20,250 nucleotides of DNA. It comes from DATHTC01 sp050262775 (GTDB lineage Bacteria; Actinomycetota; Thermoleophilia; Gaiellales; Gaiellaceae). The notes beneath the pieces are model-generated. The model saw nothing but the letters and a program-made list of their open reading frames with translations. It did not search any database and had not been told where the DNA came from. Where the stretch lies: the NCBI GenBank assembly GCA_050262775.1, contig JBLNEO010000021.1, forward strand, positions 1-20,250. The letters are read 5' to 3'. Below are positions 1 through 7,038 of the stretch, one piece after another (the stretch's first letter is position 1; each line of letters starts with the position of its first letter). A program made the translations under genes and the position numbers.

Positions 1-1145
1 GGACCCAGCTCGGCGCCGTGCAGTACGTCGACGACACCCGGTTCCTCGCGAAGCTGCGCGAGTCGCCCTTCTACGCGGCCGGCGGCGGGCAGGTCACGGA
101 TGCCGGCACGGTCGAGAACGAGGCGGGGCAGCGCGCGGAGCTGCGCGAGGCGTTCCGCCTCGGCGACGATCAGGTGCTGCTGTTCGCGGGGGAGGGCTTC
201 GCGGCGGGCCAGCGCGTGCACGCGGTGGTGCCGTGGCCGGTGCGGTTCCCGACGATGGCGAACCACACGGCGACCCACCTCCTCCACAGGGCGCTCCGCG
301 AGGTGCTCGGCGAGCACGTCCGCCAGGCGGGCTCGGCGGTACGGCCGGACAAGCTCCGCTTCGACTTCACGCACGACCAGGCGCTGACTCCCGAGCAGCG
401 TGCGCAGGTCGAGGAGCGCGTCAACGAGCAGGTCTTCCGCAACCTGCCCGTTCGTGCCTTCGAGACGACCAAGGACGAGGCGGAGACGCTCGGCGCGATG
501 ATGCTCTTCGGCGAGAAGTACGGCGACGTCGTCCGCGTCGTCGAGATCGACGGCTACTCGCGCGAGCTCTGCGGCGGCACGCACGTCCGCGCGACGGCCG
601 AGATCGGACCGTTCGCGATCCTCTCCGAGGGATCCGTCGGCTCGGGCGCGCGCAGGATCGAGGCGGTGACGGCCGGGGAGGGGTACGCGTACCTCCGCGG
701 ACGCTCGCGCGAGGCCGACGAGCTGCGCGCGGAGCTCGAGCGCCTGCGCCGCGAGGCGAAGCGGAAGCCGACCGACGCCGCGGGCGGCCCCCAGTTCGAG
801 ATCACGCGGAAGACGGACGCCGGCGGCGCGAACGTGATCGTCGCGGAGGTGACGTCCGGCGATCCGCTGGACGTCTCCGACCGGCTGAAGCAGCAGCACG
901 CGCCGGCGGCGGTGATCGTCGGCGCGCGCGACGACGGGAACGTCCAGCTCGTGATCAACGTCGACCCCTCGCTCGAGCGCCGCGGCGTGCACGCGGGGAA
1001 CGTGATCCGCGAGGCGGCCGCGATCGTCGGCGGCGGCGGCGGCGGCCGGCCGACGATGGCGCGCGCCGGGGGCAAGGACGCGGCGCGACTGCCGGACGCG
1101 CTCGCGGAGGCGGAACGGCTGATCCTCAGCGCGCTCAACGCGTAG
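1..1145 (+). CDS. alaS: Alanine--tRNA ligase, C-terminal part (5' end outside window)
   Basis: The reading frame is open from the first bases (first full codon at 3) to TAG at 1143-1145, so the start and the aminoacylation core lie upstream of the window. What remains is the editing and C-Ala part of alanyl-tRNA synthetase, which charges tRNA-Ala and hydrolyses mischarged Ser- and Gly-tRNA-Ala. The editing-domain zinc motifs are present: HTATH at about 264-278 (HxxxH) and CGGTH from 569 (CxxxH). A charged, Arg/Glu-rich helical linker follows near 710-770. The end is the DHHA1-type C-Ala domain with its glycine stretch and RPTMARAGGKD near 1030-1080. The frame is intact throughout. ruvX follows 5 nt after the stop, so the two are probably co-transcribed. 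The family identity is secure; the truncation is only the window edge. Confidence 0.97.
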   Translation, partial: TQLGAVQYVDDTRFLAKLRESPFYAAGGGQVTDAGTVENEAGQRAELREAFRLGDDQVLLFAGEGFAAGQRVHAVVPWPVRFPTMANHTATHLLHRALREVLGEHVRQAGSAVRPDKLRFDFTHDQALTPEQRAQVEERVNEQVFRNLPVRAFETTKDEAETLGAMMLFGEKYGDVVRVVEIDGYSRELCGGTHVRATAEIGPFAILSEGSVGSGARRIEAVTAGEGYAYLRGRSREADELRAELERLRREAKRKPTDAAGGPQFEITRKTDAGGANVIVAEVTSGDPLDVSDRLKQQHAPAAVIVGARDDGNVQLVINVDPSLERRGVHAGNVIREAAAIVGGGGGGRPTMARAGGKDAARLPDALAEAERLILSALNA

Positions 1146-1150
1146 CCGAG

Positions 1151-1543
1151 TTGAAGATTCTCGCCCTCGACTACGGCTCGGCGCGCACGGGCGTCGCCGT
1201 CTCCGATCCGACGGGGACGCTCGCGCGTCCGCTGTGCGTCGTGCGCAAGGCCTCGAGCGGCGCCGGGCTCGCCGAGGTCGCCCGGATCATCGGGGCGGAG
1301 GACGTCGAGCGCGTGGTGGTGGGCATGCCGTTGACGCTCCGGGGGAACGCGGGCGCGCAGGCGGCGGAGACGCAGCGGTTCGTGGACGCGCTGCGCGAGG
1401 TGGTGGAGGTGCCGGTGGAGACGTTCGACGAGCGGTTCACGACGACGCTGGCGGTGCAGACGGGCGGCGACGGCGAGGAGGATGCGCGGGCGGCCGCGCA
1501 CCTCCTGGAGGGCTACCTGGCGTGGTCGAGCCGCCGCCCGTGA
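1151..1543 (+). CDS. ruvX: Putative pre-16S rRNA nuclease RuvX/YqgF
   Basis: A 130-residue protein of the RNase H-like YqgF/RuvX family, which is essential in many bacteria and linked to maturation of the 16S rRNA 5' end. The N-terminal strand KILALDYGSARTGVAVSD carries the first acidic active-site residue. VVVGMPLTLRGNAGAQ is the family's central motif, DERFTT holds the second acidic site, and EDARAAAHLLEGYL is the usual C-terminal helix with the last conserved Asp. I chose the TTG at 1151 because translation from it begins exactly at the first beta strand and no ATG or GTG lies between the alaS stop and that strand. No Shine-Dalgarno sequence is evident; expression probably depends on read-through from alaS. 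Its length matches the family (about 130-150). Confidence 0.93.
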   Translation: MKILALDYGSARTGVAVSDPTGTLARPLCVVRKASSGAGLAEVARIIGAEDVERVVVGMPLTLRGNAGAQAAETQRFVDALREVVEVPVETFDERFTTTLAVQTGGDGEEDARAAAHLLEGYLAWSSRRP

Positions 1544-2457
1544 CGCCGCCCACCCGCGGTCGGGGCGGCGCGAGCCGCCGGAGGATCGTCGTCCGCCGCG
1601 TGATCGCGTTGCTCGCACTGCTCGCGGCGTTCGCGCTCGCCGCCTGGCTCGCGTCCGTCGCGGTGAACGGCGTCGCCGCCGACGACCCGCCCCCGACGAC
1701 GACGACGGCGCTCGCCGCGCCGCCGCCGAAGCCGCTCCGCATCGTCTTCCCGGAGGGGTACACGCGAAAGGAGATGGCGGCGCGCGTCGCCGCCGTCCGG
1801 AAGATCGCGCGCACGAAGCGGAAGGTCGACCCGCGGATCCGGCAGGCGCGGTACCTGGCGCTGACGGAGCGGAGTCGCCTCCCCGCGCAGTTCGCCGGCG
1901 ACACGACGCCGCGCACCCTCGAGGGGTTCCTCTTCCCGGCGACCTACGACTTCACGGCGAAGACGACGACGCGGCAACTGGTCGAGAAGCAGCTGGCCGC
2001 GTTCCGGAAGGCGTGGAAGCAGGTGGACATGCGCTACGCGCGGACGAAGAACCTCACGCCGTACGACGTGCTCATCATCGCGTCGATGGTCGAGAAGGAG
2101 ACGATCGCCCCGGACGAGCGCCCGCTCGTCGCCGCCGTGATCTACAACCGGCTGAAGGCGGGGATGCCGCTCGGGATCGACGCCACCATCCGCTACGGGC
2201 TCGACGTGCCGGGGACCGAGCCGCTGCGGCAGTCGCACCTGAACTCCGACAGCCCCTACAACACGCGCAACCGCCGGGGGCTCCCGCCGACGCCGATCGC
2301 GAATCCCGGCCTCGCGTCGATGCAGGCCGCCGCCCATCCCGCGGAGGTGAAGTACCTCTACTTCGTCCGCAAGCCGGACAAGGTGCACCACTTCTTCACG
2401 GCGAGCGAGGCGGAGTTCTACGCCAGAGCCTGCCAGTACGGCTACGGCTGCGGTTGA
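1540..2457 (+). CDS. mltG: Endolytic murein transglycosylase MltG (YceG-like)
   Basis: A 305-residue inner-membrane lytic transglycosylase that cleaves nascent peptidoglycan strands and is thought to end glycan polymerisation. A short basic cytoplasmic tail is followed by one transmembrane helix at about residues 21-42 (VIALLALLAAFALAAWLASV) and a Pro/Thr-rich periplasmic linker (49-66). The YceG domain follows, with TLEGFLFPATYDF (127-139), the catalytic-glutamate motif ASMVEKET (181-188, probably Glu185), NRLKAGMPL, SPYNTRNRRGLPPTPIANPG and the terminal HHFFTASEAEF. The GTG at 1540 overlaps the ruvX stop as GTGA, a coupling style also used by pepP here. An in-frame GTG at 1522 is a real alternative because GGAGGG lies 9 nt upstream of it. 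The neighbourhood alaS-ruvX-mltG-aroE is a widespread bacterial arrangement. Confidence 0.95.
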   Translation: MTPPTRGRGGASRRRIVVRRVIALLALLAAFALAAWLASVAVNGVAADDPPPTTTTALAAPPPKPLRIVFPEGYTRKEMAARVAAVRKIARTKRKVDPRIRQARYLALTERSRLPAQFAGDTTPRTLEGFLFPATYDFTAKTTTRQLVEKQLAAFRKAWKQVDMRYARTKNLTPYDVLIIASMVEKETIAPDERPLVAAVIYNRLKAGMPLGIDATIRYGLDVPGTEPLRQSHLNSDSPYNTRNRRGLPPTPIANPGLASMQAAAHPAEVKYLYFVRKPDKVHHFFTASEAEFYARACQYGYGCG

Positions 2458-2625
2458 CGCGCGTCGAACCGGGGGCGACTCGGCCGCGTCCGACGTGTGG
2501 ACGCATCGACACGCATCCGGCACGTCGGGTGACAGTCACCGGTGACAGTCACTCGACGTGCGCGACGGCGCACCGCGCGCCGCAAGGGGACACGGCTGCG
2601 GGCCACCCTGGATGATGCGCCCGAC
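2458..2625. other. Intergenic region between mltG and aroE
   Basis: This 168-bp gap has no credible gene. It holds a weak stem at 2494-2501/2506-2513 (one mismatch) and the 42-bp composite palindrome at 2520-2561. The aroE frame stays open upstream to a GTG at 2542 inside that palindrome, but the extra residues are Arg-rich and do not resemble AroE, so I treat them as non-coding. No TANNNT hexamer sits 6-9 nt upstream of the aroE start. Confidence 0.6.
2520..2561. repeat. 42-bp composite palindrome with internal tandem repeat
   Basis: The outer arms GCACGTCG (2520-2527) and CGACGTGC (2554-2561) are perfect inverted repeats. Between them lie two direct copies of GTGACAGTCAC (2529-2539 and 2542-2552) separated by CG, and each copy is itself a five-base inverted repeat around one A. 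The full element folds as one long hairpin with four mismatched positions per strand comparison, or as two small hairpins. There is no T-tract. It could be a terminator for the alaS-ruvX-mltG unit, a protein-binding site, or one copy of a dispersed palindromic family. No second copy was seen in this window. Confidence 0.6.
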
Positions 2626-3360
2626 GTGACGATCACCGCCTCGACGCGCCTCGTCGCTCTCCTCGGGCACCCGGTGGCGCACTCGCGCTCGCCCGCGATG
2701 CAGAACGCGGCGTTCGCCGCGCGGGGGCTGGACTGGGCGTACGTGGCAATCGACGTCCCAGCGGAGGCGATCGAGGACGCCGTCCGCGGCCTCGAGACGC
2801 TCGGCTTCGCCGGCGCGAACGTGACCATCCCGCACAAGCGCGCCGTCGCGCAGCTCTGCGACGAGCTCGACGCCGCTGCCGAGCGCGCCGTCTCCGTCAA
2901 CACGATCGTCTTCCGGGACGGCCGCGTCGTCGGCTCCTCGACGGACGGGCTCGCCGTCGTGGAGGCGGTCGAGGCCGCCGGCGCGCGCGCCGTCGTCCTC
3001 GGGACGGGCGGCGCTGCGCACGCGGTCGCGACGGCGCTGACCGACGCCGGCGCGGGCGTCCGCGTCGCGAGCCGGCGCGATCCCGACTGGCCTCCGCGGG
3101 AGACGGACGCGACGATCGTCGTGAACGCCACGCCCGTGGTCGACGAGCTCCTCGTCCACCCACGGCCGGGCCAGACGATCGTCGACCTGGCCTACCGCGC
3201 CGACGGCTCCGACACCGCGCTCGTCGCCGCCGCGCGCGTCGCCGGCTGCGCGGTCGTCGACGGCCTCGAGATCCTCGTCCGCCAGGGTGCGGCGTCGTTC
3301 GAGCAGTGGACCGGGATCCCGGCACCCGTCGAGGTGATGCGCGCGGCGGTGCGGCCGTAG
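2626..3360 (+). CDS. aroE: Shikimate dehydrogenase (NADP+)
   Basis: A 244-residue enzyme that reduces 3-dehydroshikimate to shikimate. The substrate domain shows GHPVAHSRSP (SxS shikimate-binding serines, residues 20-22), GANVTIPHK with catalytic Lys71, and NT at 92-93. The usual NTDG is STDG here, with the conserved Asp107 kept. The NADP domain begins with VVLGTGGAAHA (123-133). The customary NRT-type phosphate-binding motif reads ASRRD, and NATPV is followed by a shortened loop before DLAYR. The end, GLEILVRQGAASFEQWTG, is canonical. The protein is somewhat shorter than the usual 260-280. The GTG at 2626 was chosen because VTITASTRLVALLGHPVAHS aligns with normal AroE N-termini. A strong hairpin follows the stop at once. 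It is separated from the other aro genes by the convergent gene at 3415-5169. Confidence 0.93.
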   Translation: MTITASTRLVALLGHPVAHSRSPAMQNAAFAARGLDWAYVAIDVPAEAIEDAVRGLETLGFAGANVTIPHKRAVAQLCDELDAAAERAVSVNTIVFRDGRVVGSSTDGLAVVEAVEAAGARAVVLGTGGAAHAVATALTDAGAGVRVASRRDPDWPPRETDATIVVNATPVVDELLVHPRPGQTIVDLAYRADGSDTALVAAARVAGCAVVDGLEILVRQGAASFEQWTGIPAPVEVMRAAVRP

Positions 3361-3361
3361 A

Positions 3362-3397
3362 CGTGTCGAGGGCCCGCCGGAGCGGACCCTCGACACG
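3362..3397. terminator. Bidirectional terminator between aroE and the vWA gene
   Basis: CGTGTCGAGGG (3362-3372) pairs perfectly with CCCTCGACACG (3387-3397). After one C/A mismatch an inner CCGC/GCGG stem closes a CGGA tetraloop (3378-3381). The 36-bp hairpin begins one base after the aroE stop codon and lies 17 bp beyond the stop of the convergent gene. That position fits termination from both sides. No U-run follows, as is common in high-G+C genomes. Confidence 0.8.
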
Positions 3398-3407
3398 GGT
3401 GCGGAGG

Positions 3408-3430
3408 CTCGACGCTAGGGGAGCGTCGAG
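3408..3430 (-). terminator. Second hairpin spanning the stop codon of the vWA gene
   Basis: CTCGACGCT (3408-3416) and AGCGTCGAG (3422-3430) form a perfect 9-bp stem with a 5-nt loop. The stop codon (TAG read on the minus strand, 3415-3417) lies inside it. On the minus-strand transcript it precedes the larger hairpin at 3362-3397 by about 10 nt, so the two may act as a tandem terminator or a 3'-end stabiliser. This is inferred from structure alone. Confidence 0.5.
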
Positions 3431-5169
3431 TCGTACCAGGGCGGTGCCGAGTTGACGGCTGCGGCGCCGTTGCCCTGATCGTGCGGGACGACCGCGGCGT
3501 ACAGCGTGGTGGAGCAGCTGCCGCCCCTGCCGTCGGACGCGGAGAACGTGATCGCGTAGACGCGACCGTCCCCGCCGCCGGCCCGCTCGGCCCGGACGGA
3601 GAACGCGCCGCCGGTGCCGATCGTGGCGTCGGGCGAGGTGTTCCCGTCACCGGCGCCGTCGACCGGCTCGTCCTGCCGGATCCCGGAGATCGCGAGCGTG
3701 ATCGGGTCGCCGTCGACGTCGGTCACGCCCGAGACGTGTCCGGCGACCATCCGGTGGTTCGGCGGCCAGAGGCTGCCGAGCCCGGTCGTCGCCCCGGTGC
3801 AGACGGGGTTGTGGTTGATGACGGTCGTCACCGTGGCCGTGTTGTTCGAGGTGTCCGGGTCCGTCTGCGCCCCGGCCACCGTGGCCGTGTTGACGAGCGA
3901 GCTGCCCGAGCCGGCCGTCACGGTGACGGTGTACGACTGCGAGGCGCCGGCGGCGAGCGTCCCGACGGCGCACGTGACGGTGCCGGCGGCGAAGGTGCAG
4001 CCGGGCGCCGAGACGAACGTCGACCCCGCGGGAACCGGATCGGTGATCGTCACGCCGGTGGCCGTCGTCGGCCCGAGGTTCGTCGCCGTCAGCGTGTAGA
4101 CGACGTTCGTCCCCTCGGTGGCGAGGGCCGGGCCGGTCTTCTGCATGCGGAGATCCGGCGACGGGACGGTGATCGTGATCTGCTCCACGAACGCCGGGCC
4201 GCCCGAGACGCCGTTGAGACGGAAGTCGACGGAGCAGGTGTAGGTGCCGCCGAGCGTGCCGGGGTCGACGCCGTACGTCTCGGTGAAGCCGAACGTGTCG
4301 CCGCTCGTCCCCGACCGGCTCGCCGGTGTCAGCGACGCGGACACGCCGGACGGACACGTCACCTGGTGCGTCACCGTCACCGGTAGGTTCGAGAGCCCCT
4401 CGAGGATCGCCTCCGCCACGTCGGAGTCGCTCGCCCCCGGGAGGAACGAGCCGCCGGTCGCGGCGGTGATCCGGGTCGCCTGGCCCGTCGCGTCGAGCTG
4501 GTTGAAGCCCGTGCTGATCGCGATCACGCGGATGTCGGCCGCCAGCAGCGCGGCGGTCGCCGACGCCTCGGTCACGCCGGCCGATGGATCGTGCCCGGGC
4601 GCGTCGCCGAACCAGACGACGATCCTCGACGAGCCGGTCCGAAAGCCGGTGGCGGGGTTCGTCGCCAGCTCGTGGAGCGCGAACAGCTGCCCCTCCGGCG
4701 TGTCGCCGCCGCCGGACGCCGACCAGGCGTTGATCCCGGTCTGCACCGCGGCGGTGTTCGCCGTGATCGCCTGGTCGAGGCGGTAGACGAACGCGTCGCC
4801 GACGTCCTTGTACTCGCCGACGCCGAACTGCGCGTCGGGTTGCGCCCCGAGCACCTGGGTCATGATCGACGCCGCGTTCGTGCGCACGTTCGCGATCGCC
4901 CCGCCCATGCTGCCGGTGGTGTCGGCGAGGAAGAAGATGTCCGGCCGCGGCGGGATCGGCGACGTCTCCACGGTCTTCGTCTGCGTCCCGGTCTGGCCGG
5001 GGAGCAGCGTGGCGGTGACGGTCGTCGGTGTCACACCCGGCGCGGCGAGCGCCGCACCCGCGACGAGCGTGACGACCGCCCCGGTCAGGGTTGCGGTCGC
5101 GGCCGCCAGGCGGCCACGCCTCGGCCGGTCGGGTGTCGGACGCGTGGGTATGTGCTTGTCTCGTGTCAT
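3415..5169 (-). CDS. Secreted von Willebrand factor A / DUF11 multidomain protein
   Basis: A 584-residue exported protein. A basic N-region and hydrophobic stretch (about 20-42) end in ALA/A, a plausible signal peptidase I site after residue 42. A von Willebrand A domain (about 77-265) has a MIDAS-like DTTGS at 83-87 (canonical DxSxS, here Thr at the middle position), GDTPEG near 155-160 and WFGDAPGHDP at 187-195. A Cys-containing beta domain follows (about 266-336). Next is a DUF11/conserved-repeat domain (about 338-450) with the typical DPVPAGSTF and DPDTSNNTATV motifs. The end (about 455-565) carries SLWPPNHRM, DVDGDPITL and DEPVDGAGDGNTSPDA, a C-terminal module I know from secreted proteins but cannot name. 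There is no LPXTG or terminal membrane helix, so release or non-covalent attachment is likely. The role is unknown; adhesion or protein binding is possible. Confidence 0.88.
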   Translation of the reverse strand: MTRDKHIPTRPTPDRPRRGRLAAATATLTGAVVTLVAGAALAAPGVTPTTVTATLLPGQTGTQTKTVETSPIPPRPDIFFLADTTGSMGGAIANVRTNAASIMTQVLGAQPDAQFGVGEYKDVGDAFVYRLDQAITANTAAVQTGINAWSASGGGDTPEGQLFALHELATNPATGFRTGSSRIVVWFGDAPGHDPSAGVTEASATAALLAADIRVIAISTGFNQLDATGQATRITAATGGSFLPGASDSDVAEAILEGLSNLPVTVTHQVTCPSGVSASLTPASRSGTSGDTFGFTETYGVDPGTLGGTYTCSVDFRLNGVSGGPAFVEQITITVPSPDLRMQKTGPALATEGTNVVYTLTATNLGPTTATGVTITDPVPAGSTFVSAPGCTFAAGTVTCAVGTLAAGASQSYTVTVTAGSGSSLVNTATVAGAQTDPDTSNNTATVTTVINHNPVCTGATTGLGSLWPPNHRMVAGHVSGVTDVDGDPITLAISGIRQDEPVDGAGDGNTSPDATIGTGGAFSVRAERAGGGDGRVYAITFSASDGRGGSCSTTLYAAVVPHDQGNGAAAVNSAPPWYDSTLP

Positions 5170-5175
5170 ACCTCG

Positions 5176-5181
5176 AGGCTA
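5176..5181 (-). promoter_or_regulatory. Candidate -10 element (TAGCCT) of the vWA gene
   Basis: On the minus strand TAGCCT is followed by 6 nt and then the ATG at 5169. That spacing would put the transcription start at the first base of the start codon. The hexamer lies inside the inverted repeat 5174-5192, so a protein bound there would block the promoter. It is one of seven such hexamers in the window. Confidence 0.5.
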
Positions 5182-5291
5182 GGAACGCCTCGCCTGGCCG
5201 AACAGACGGCATCCACCCGATTTCACGGGGGCGAATGCCGTACGGAAGCGGTTGCACCCGTCCGACGTCTCCTGTACACCGTGAGGAGAGG

Positions 5292-5297
5292 GGAGGG
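5292..5297 (+). promoter_or_regulatory. Shine-Dalgarno sequence of the response regulator gene
   Basis: GGAGGG lies 4 nt before the GTG at 5302 inside a purine-rich stretch (5281-5297). It decides between this GTG and the in-frame GTG at 5281. This gene is a leadered exception among the non-overlapping starts in the window. Confidence 0.6.
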
Positions 5298-5301
5298 ACG
5301 A

Positions 5302-5916
5302 GTGCGCGCTGACCGGAGGGACGGCGCTGCGGCGAGGGTCTTGGTGGTGGACGACGACGAGGGAGTGCTCGCGCTGCTCGAGCACCTCCTGCGCACGTCC
5401 GGCCTGGAGGTGACGACGGCGGCGACGGGCGAGGCCGCGCTCGCCTCCGCGCGCTCGATGCGGCCGGACCTCGCGATCCTGGACGTGAACCTCCCGGGCC
5501 TCTCCGGGTACGAGGTCTGCCGCGCGCTGCACGAGGCGCACGGGCCGTCGCTCCCGATCGTCTTCATCTCCGGCGAGCGGACGGACGCGCTCGACCGGGT
5601 GGCGGGGCTCCTGCTCGGCGCCGACGACTACCTCGCGAAGCCGTTCGCGCCGGACGAGCTGCTGGCGCGGGTCCGCGCGCTCCTCCGCCGGGCCGCACCG
5701 GCGGTGGTCCGGACGTCGCGCCTGACGGCGCGCGAGCAGGAGGTGCTCCAGCTGCTCGCCGAGGGGAGGACGCAGCGCGAGATCGCCGACGCGCTCGTGA
5801 TCAGCCCGCGCACGGCCGGGAAGCACATCGAGCGGATCCTCGAGAAGCTCGGCGTCCGGAGCCGCGCGCAGGCCGTGGCCGTCGCCTTCCGCGACGACCT
5901 CGTCGCGATGCGGTAG
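5302..5916 (+). CDS. Orphan response regulator, REC + LuxR-type HTH
   Basis: A 204-residue two-component regulator. The receiver domain (about 11-130) has the acidic pair DDD (17-19), phospho-acceptor Asp61 in LAILDVNLPG, the switch Ser90 in FISG, and Lys113 in LAKPF. The C-terminal LuxR/GerE DNA-binding domain starts at LTAREQEVLQLLAEG (141-155) and continues QREIADALVISPRTAGKHIERILEKLGVRSR, the classic recognition helix region. No histidine kinase is adjacent, so the partner is encoded elsewhere. GTG 5302 was chosen for its Shine-Dalgarno sequence and because the receiver fold begins shortly after. It ends 30 bp before aroC, which has its own candidate promoter. Its most obvious neighbour to regulate is the divergent vWA gene, but nothing in the sequence proves that. 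Confidence 0.9.
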   Translation: MRADRRDGAAARVLVVDDDEGVLALLEHLLRTSGLEVTTAATGEAALASARSMRPDLAILDVNLPGLSGYEVCRALHEAHGPSLPIVFISGERTDALDRVAGLLLGADDYLAKPFAPDELLARVRALLRRAAPAVVRTSRLTAREQEVLQLLAEGRTQREIADALVISPRTAGKHIERILEKLGVRSRAQAVAVAFRDDLVAMR

Positions 5917-5932
5917 CGGCGCGGCAGCGCTG

Positions 5933-5938
5933 TACGCT
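5933..5938 (+). promoter_or_regulatory. Candidate -10 element (TACGCT) of aroC
   Basis: TACGCT ends 8 nt before the aroC ATG at 5947. The spacing predicts a start site within two bases of the ATG and hence a leaderless or near-leaderless message. No clear -35 hexamer is seen upstream. Confidence 0.5.
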
Positions 5939-5946
5939 CCGCGCCG

Positions 5947-7038
5947 ATGCCCCTCGGCCTCGTCACCGCCGGCGAGTCGCACGGGCCGGCGCTCGTCGCG
6001 ATCGTGACGGGCCTGCCGGCCGGGCTGGTGCTCGACCGCGACGCGATCGACGCCGACCTGCGCCGGCGCCAGGAGGGCTACGGCCGGAGCCCGCGGCAGC
6101 GCATCGAGAGCGACGTCGTCGAGGTGCTCGCGGGGTTGCGGCACGGGCGGACGCTCGGCTCGCCGCTCGCGCTCGTCGTCCGCAATCGCGACCACGCGAA
6201 CTGGGAGCACGGCATGAGCCCGTGGCCGCCGGCCGGCGAGCCGATCGGGAAGGGCCTGAAGCCCGTGACGGTGCCGCGGCCGGGGCACGCGGATCTCGCC
6301 GGCGTGTTCAAGTACGGGCTCGACGACGTGCGGGACGCGCTCGAGCGCGCCTCCGCGCGCCACACCGCCGTCCACGTCGCGGCGGGCGCCGTCGCGAAGG
6401 CGCTCCTGCACGAGCTCGGGATCGCGGTGCGGGGCGAGGCGCTCGAGATCGGCGGTGCGCGCGGCGACCAGGCGATGCGCGACGCGGTGGACGACGCGCG
6501 CGCCGACCGCGACACGCTCGGCGGCGTGGTGGAGGTCCGGGCAGCGGGCGTGCCGCCGGGGCTCGGCTCGTATGCGTCGAAGGAGGACCGGCTCGATGCG
6601 CGGCTCGCGGCGGCCGTGATGGGCATCCAGGCCGTGAAGGGCGTCGAGGTCGGCGACGGCTTCGCGCTGGCGCGGGAGCGCGGCTCCGCCGCCCACGACG
6701 AGATCGGCGAGGGCTTCCGCCGGACGTCGAACCGCGCCGGCGGGGTCGAGGGCGGCGTCTCGAACGGCGAGGAGGTCGTCGTGCGCGCGGCGATGAAGCC
6801 GCTCCCGACGCTGATGCGCCCGCTCGCGACGCTCGACCTCGAGACGGGCGCGCCGGCCGCGGCGCTCGTGGAGCGGAGCGACGTCGCCGCGGTCGAGGCG
6901 CTCGCCGTCGTCGCGGAGGCCGCCGTCGCCTGGGAGCTCGCGCGTGCCGTCCGCGACACGTTCGGCGGAGACGCCCTCGGCGACGTTCTCGAGGCCTACC
7001 GGGCGTACCTCGCGCGGATTCCATGGCGTTCCCGCTGA
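5947..7038 (+). CDS. aroC: Chorismate synthase
   Basis: A 363-residue enzyme that converts EPSP to chorismate using reduced FMN, the last step of the common aromatic pathway. GESHGPALVAIVTGLPAG (residues 9-26) is the N-terminal signature with the active-site His12. ERASARHTA (near 6340-6366) is the second signature. KEDRLDARLAAAVMGIQAVKGVEVG and VEGGVSNGEEVVVRAAMKP follow in the expected order, the latter being the conserved GG(I/V)SNG segment. Length is normal. The ATG at 5947 begins the first strand directly. There is no Shine-Dalgarno sequence; a TACGCT hexamer 8 nt upstream suggests a leaderless transcript. The end overlaps the aroK-aroB start by 16 nt, indicating translational coupling of the two genes. 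Confidence 0.97.
   Translation: MPLGLVTAGESHGPALVAIVTGLPAGLVLDRDAIDADLRRRQEGYGRSPRQRIESDVVEVLAGLRHGRTLGSPLALVVRNRDHANWEHGMSPWPPAGEPIGKGLKPVTVPRPGHADLAGVFKYGLDDVRDALERASARHTAVHVAAGAVAKALLHELGIAVRGEALEIGGARGDQAMRDAVDDARADRDTLGGVVEVRAAGVPPGLGSYASKEDRLDARLAAAVMGIQAVKGVEVGDGFALARERGSAAHDEIGEGFRRTSNRAGGVEGGVSNGEEVVVRAAMKPLPTLMRPLATLDLETGAPAAALVERSDVAAVEALAVVAEAAVAWELARAVRDTFGGDALGDVLEAYRAYLARIPWRSR

Larger units (their letters stand above)
5170..5301. other. Divergent intergenic region with candidate operators
   Basis: The 132 bp separate the start codons of the vWA gene (minus) and the response regulator (plus). Visible elements are an inverted repeat CGAGGC/GCCTCG (5174-5179/5187-5192) next to the vWA start, the 8-bp palindrome CCGTACGG (5238-5245), and a possible plus-strand TTGCAC (5252-5257) followed 15 bp later by TGTACA. 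The last pair is weak as a promoter. The layout suggests that the response regulator could control the divergent secreted protein. This is an inference. Confidence 0.4.

Noticed and set aside
2542..2625. Upstream extension of aroE to the GTG at 2542
   Set aside because: The extra 28 residues are basic and unlike AroE N-termini, and that GTG lies in the composite palindrome.
3481..4386. Plus-strand open frames opposite the vWA/DUF11 gene
   Set aside because: The minus frame has a signal peptide, a MIDAS motif and domain order; the plus frames are Arg/Gly/Asp-rich with no domain.
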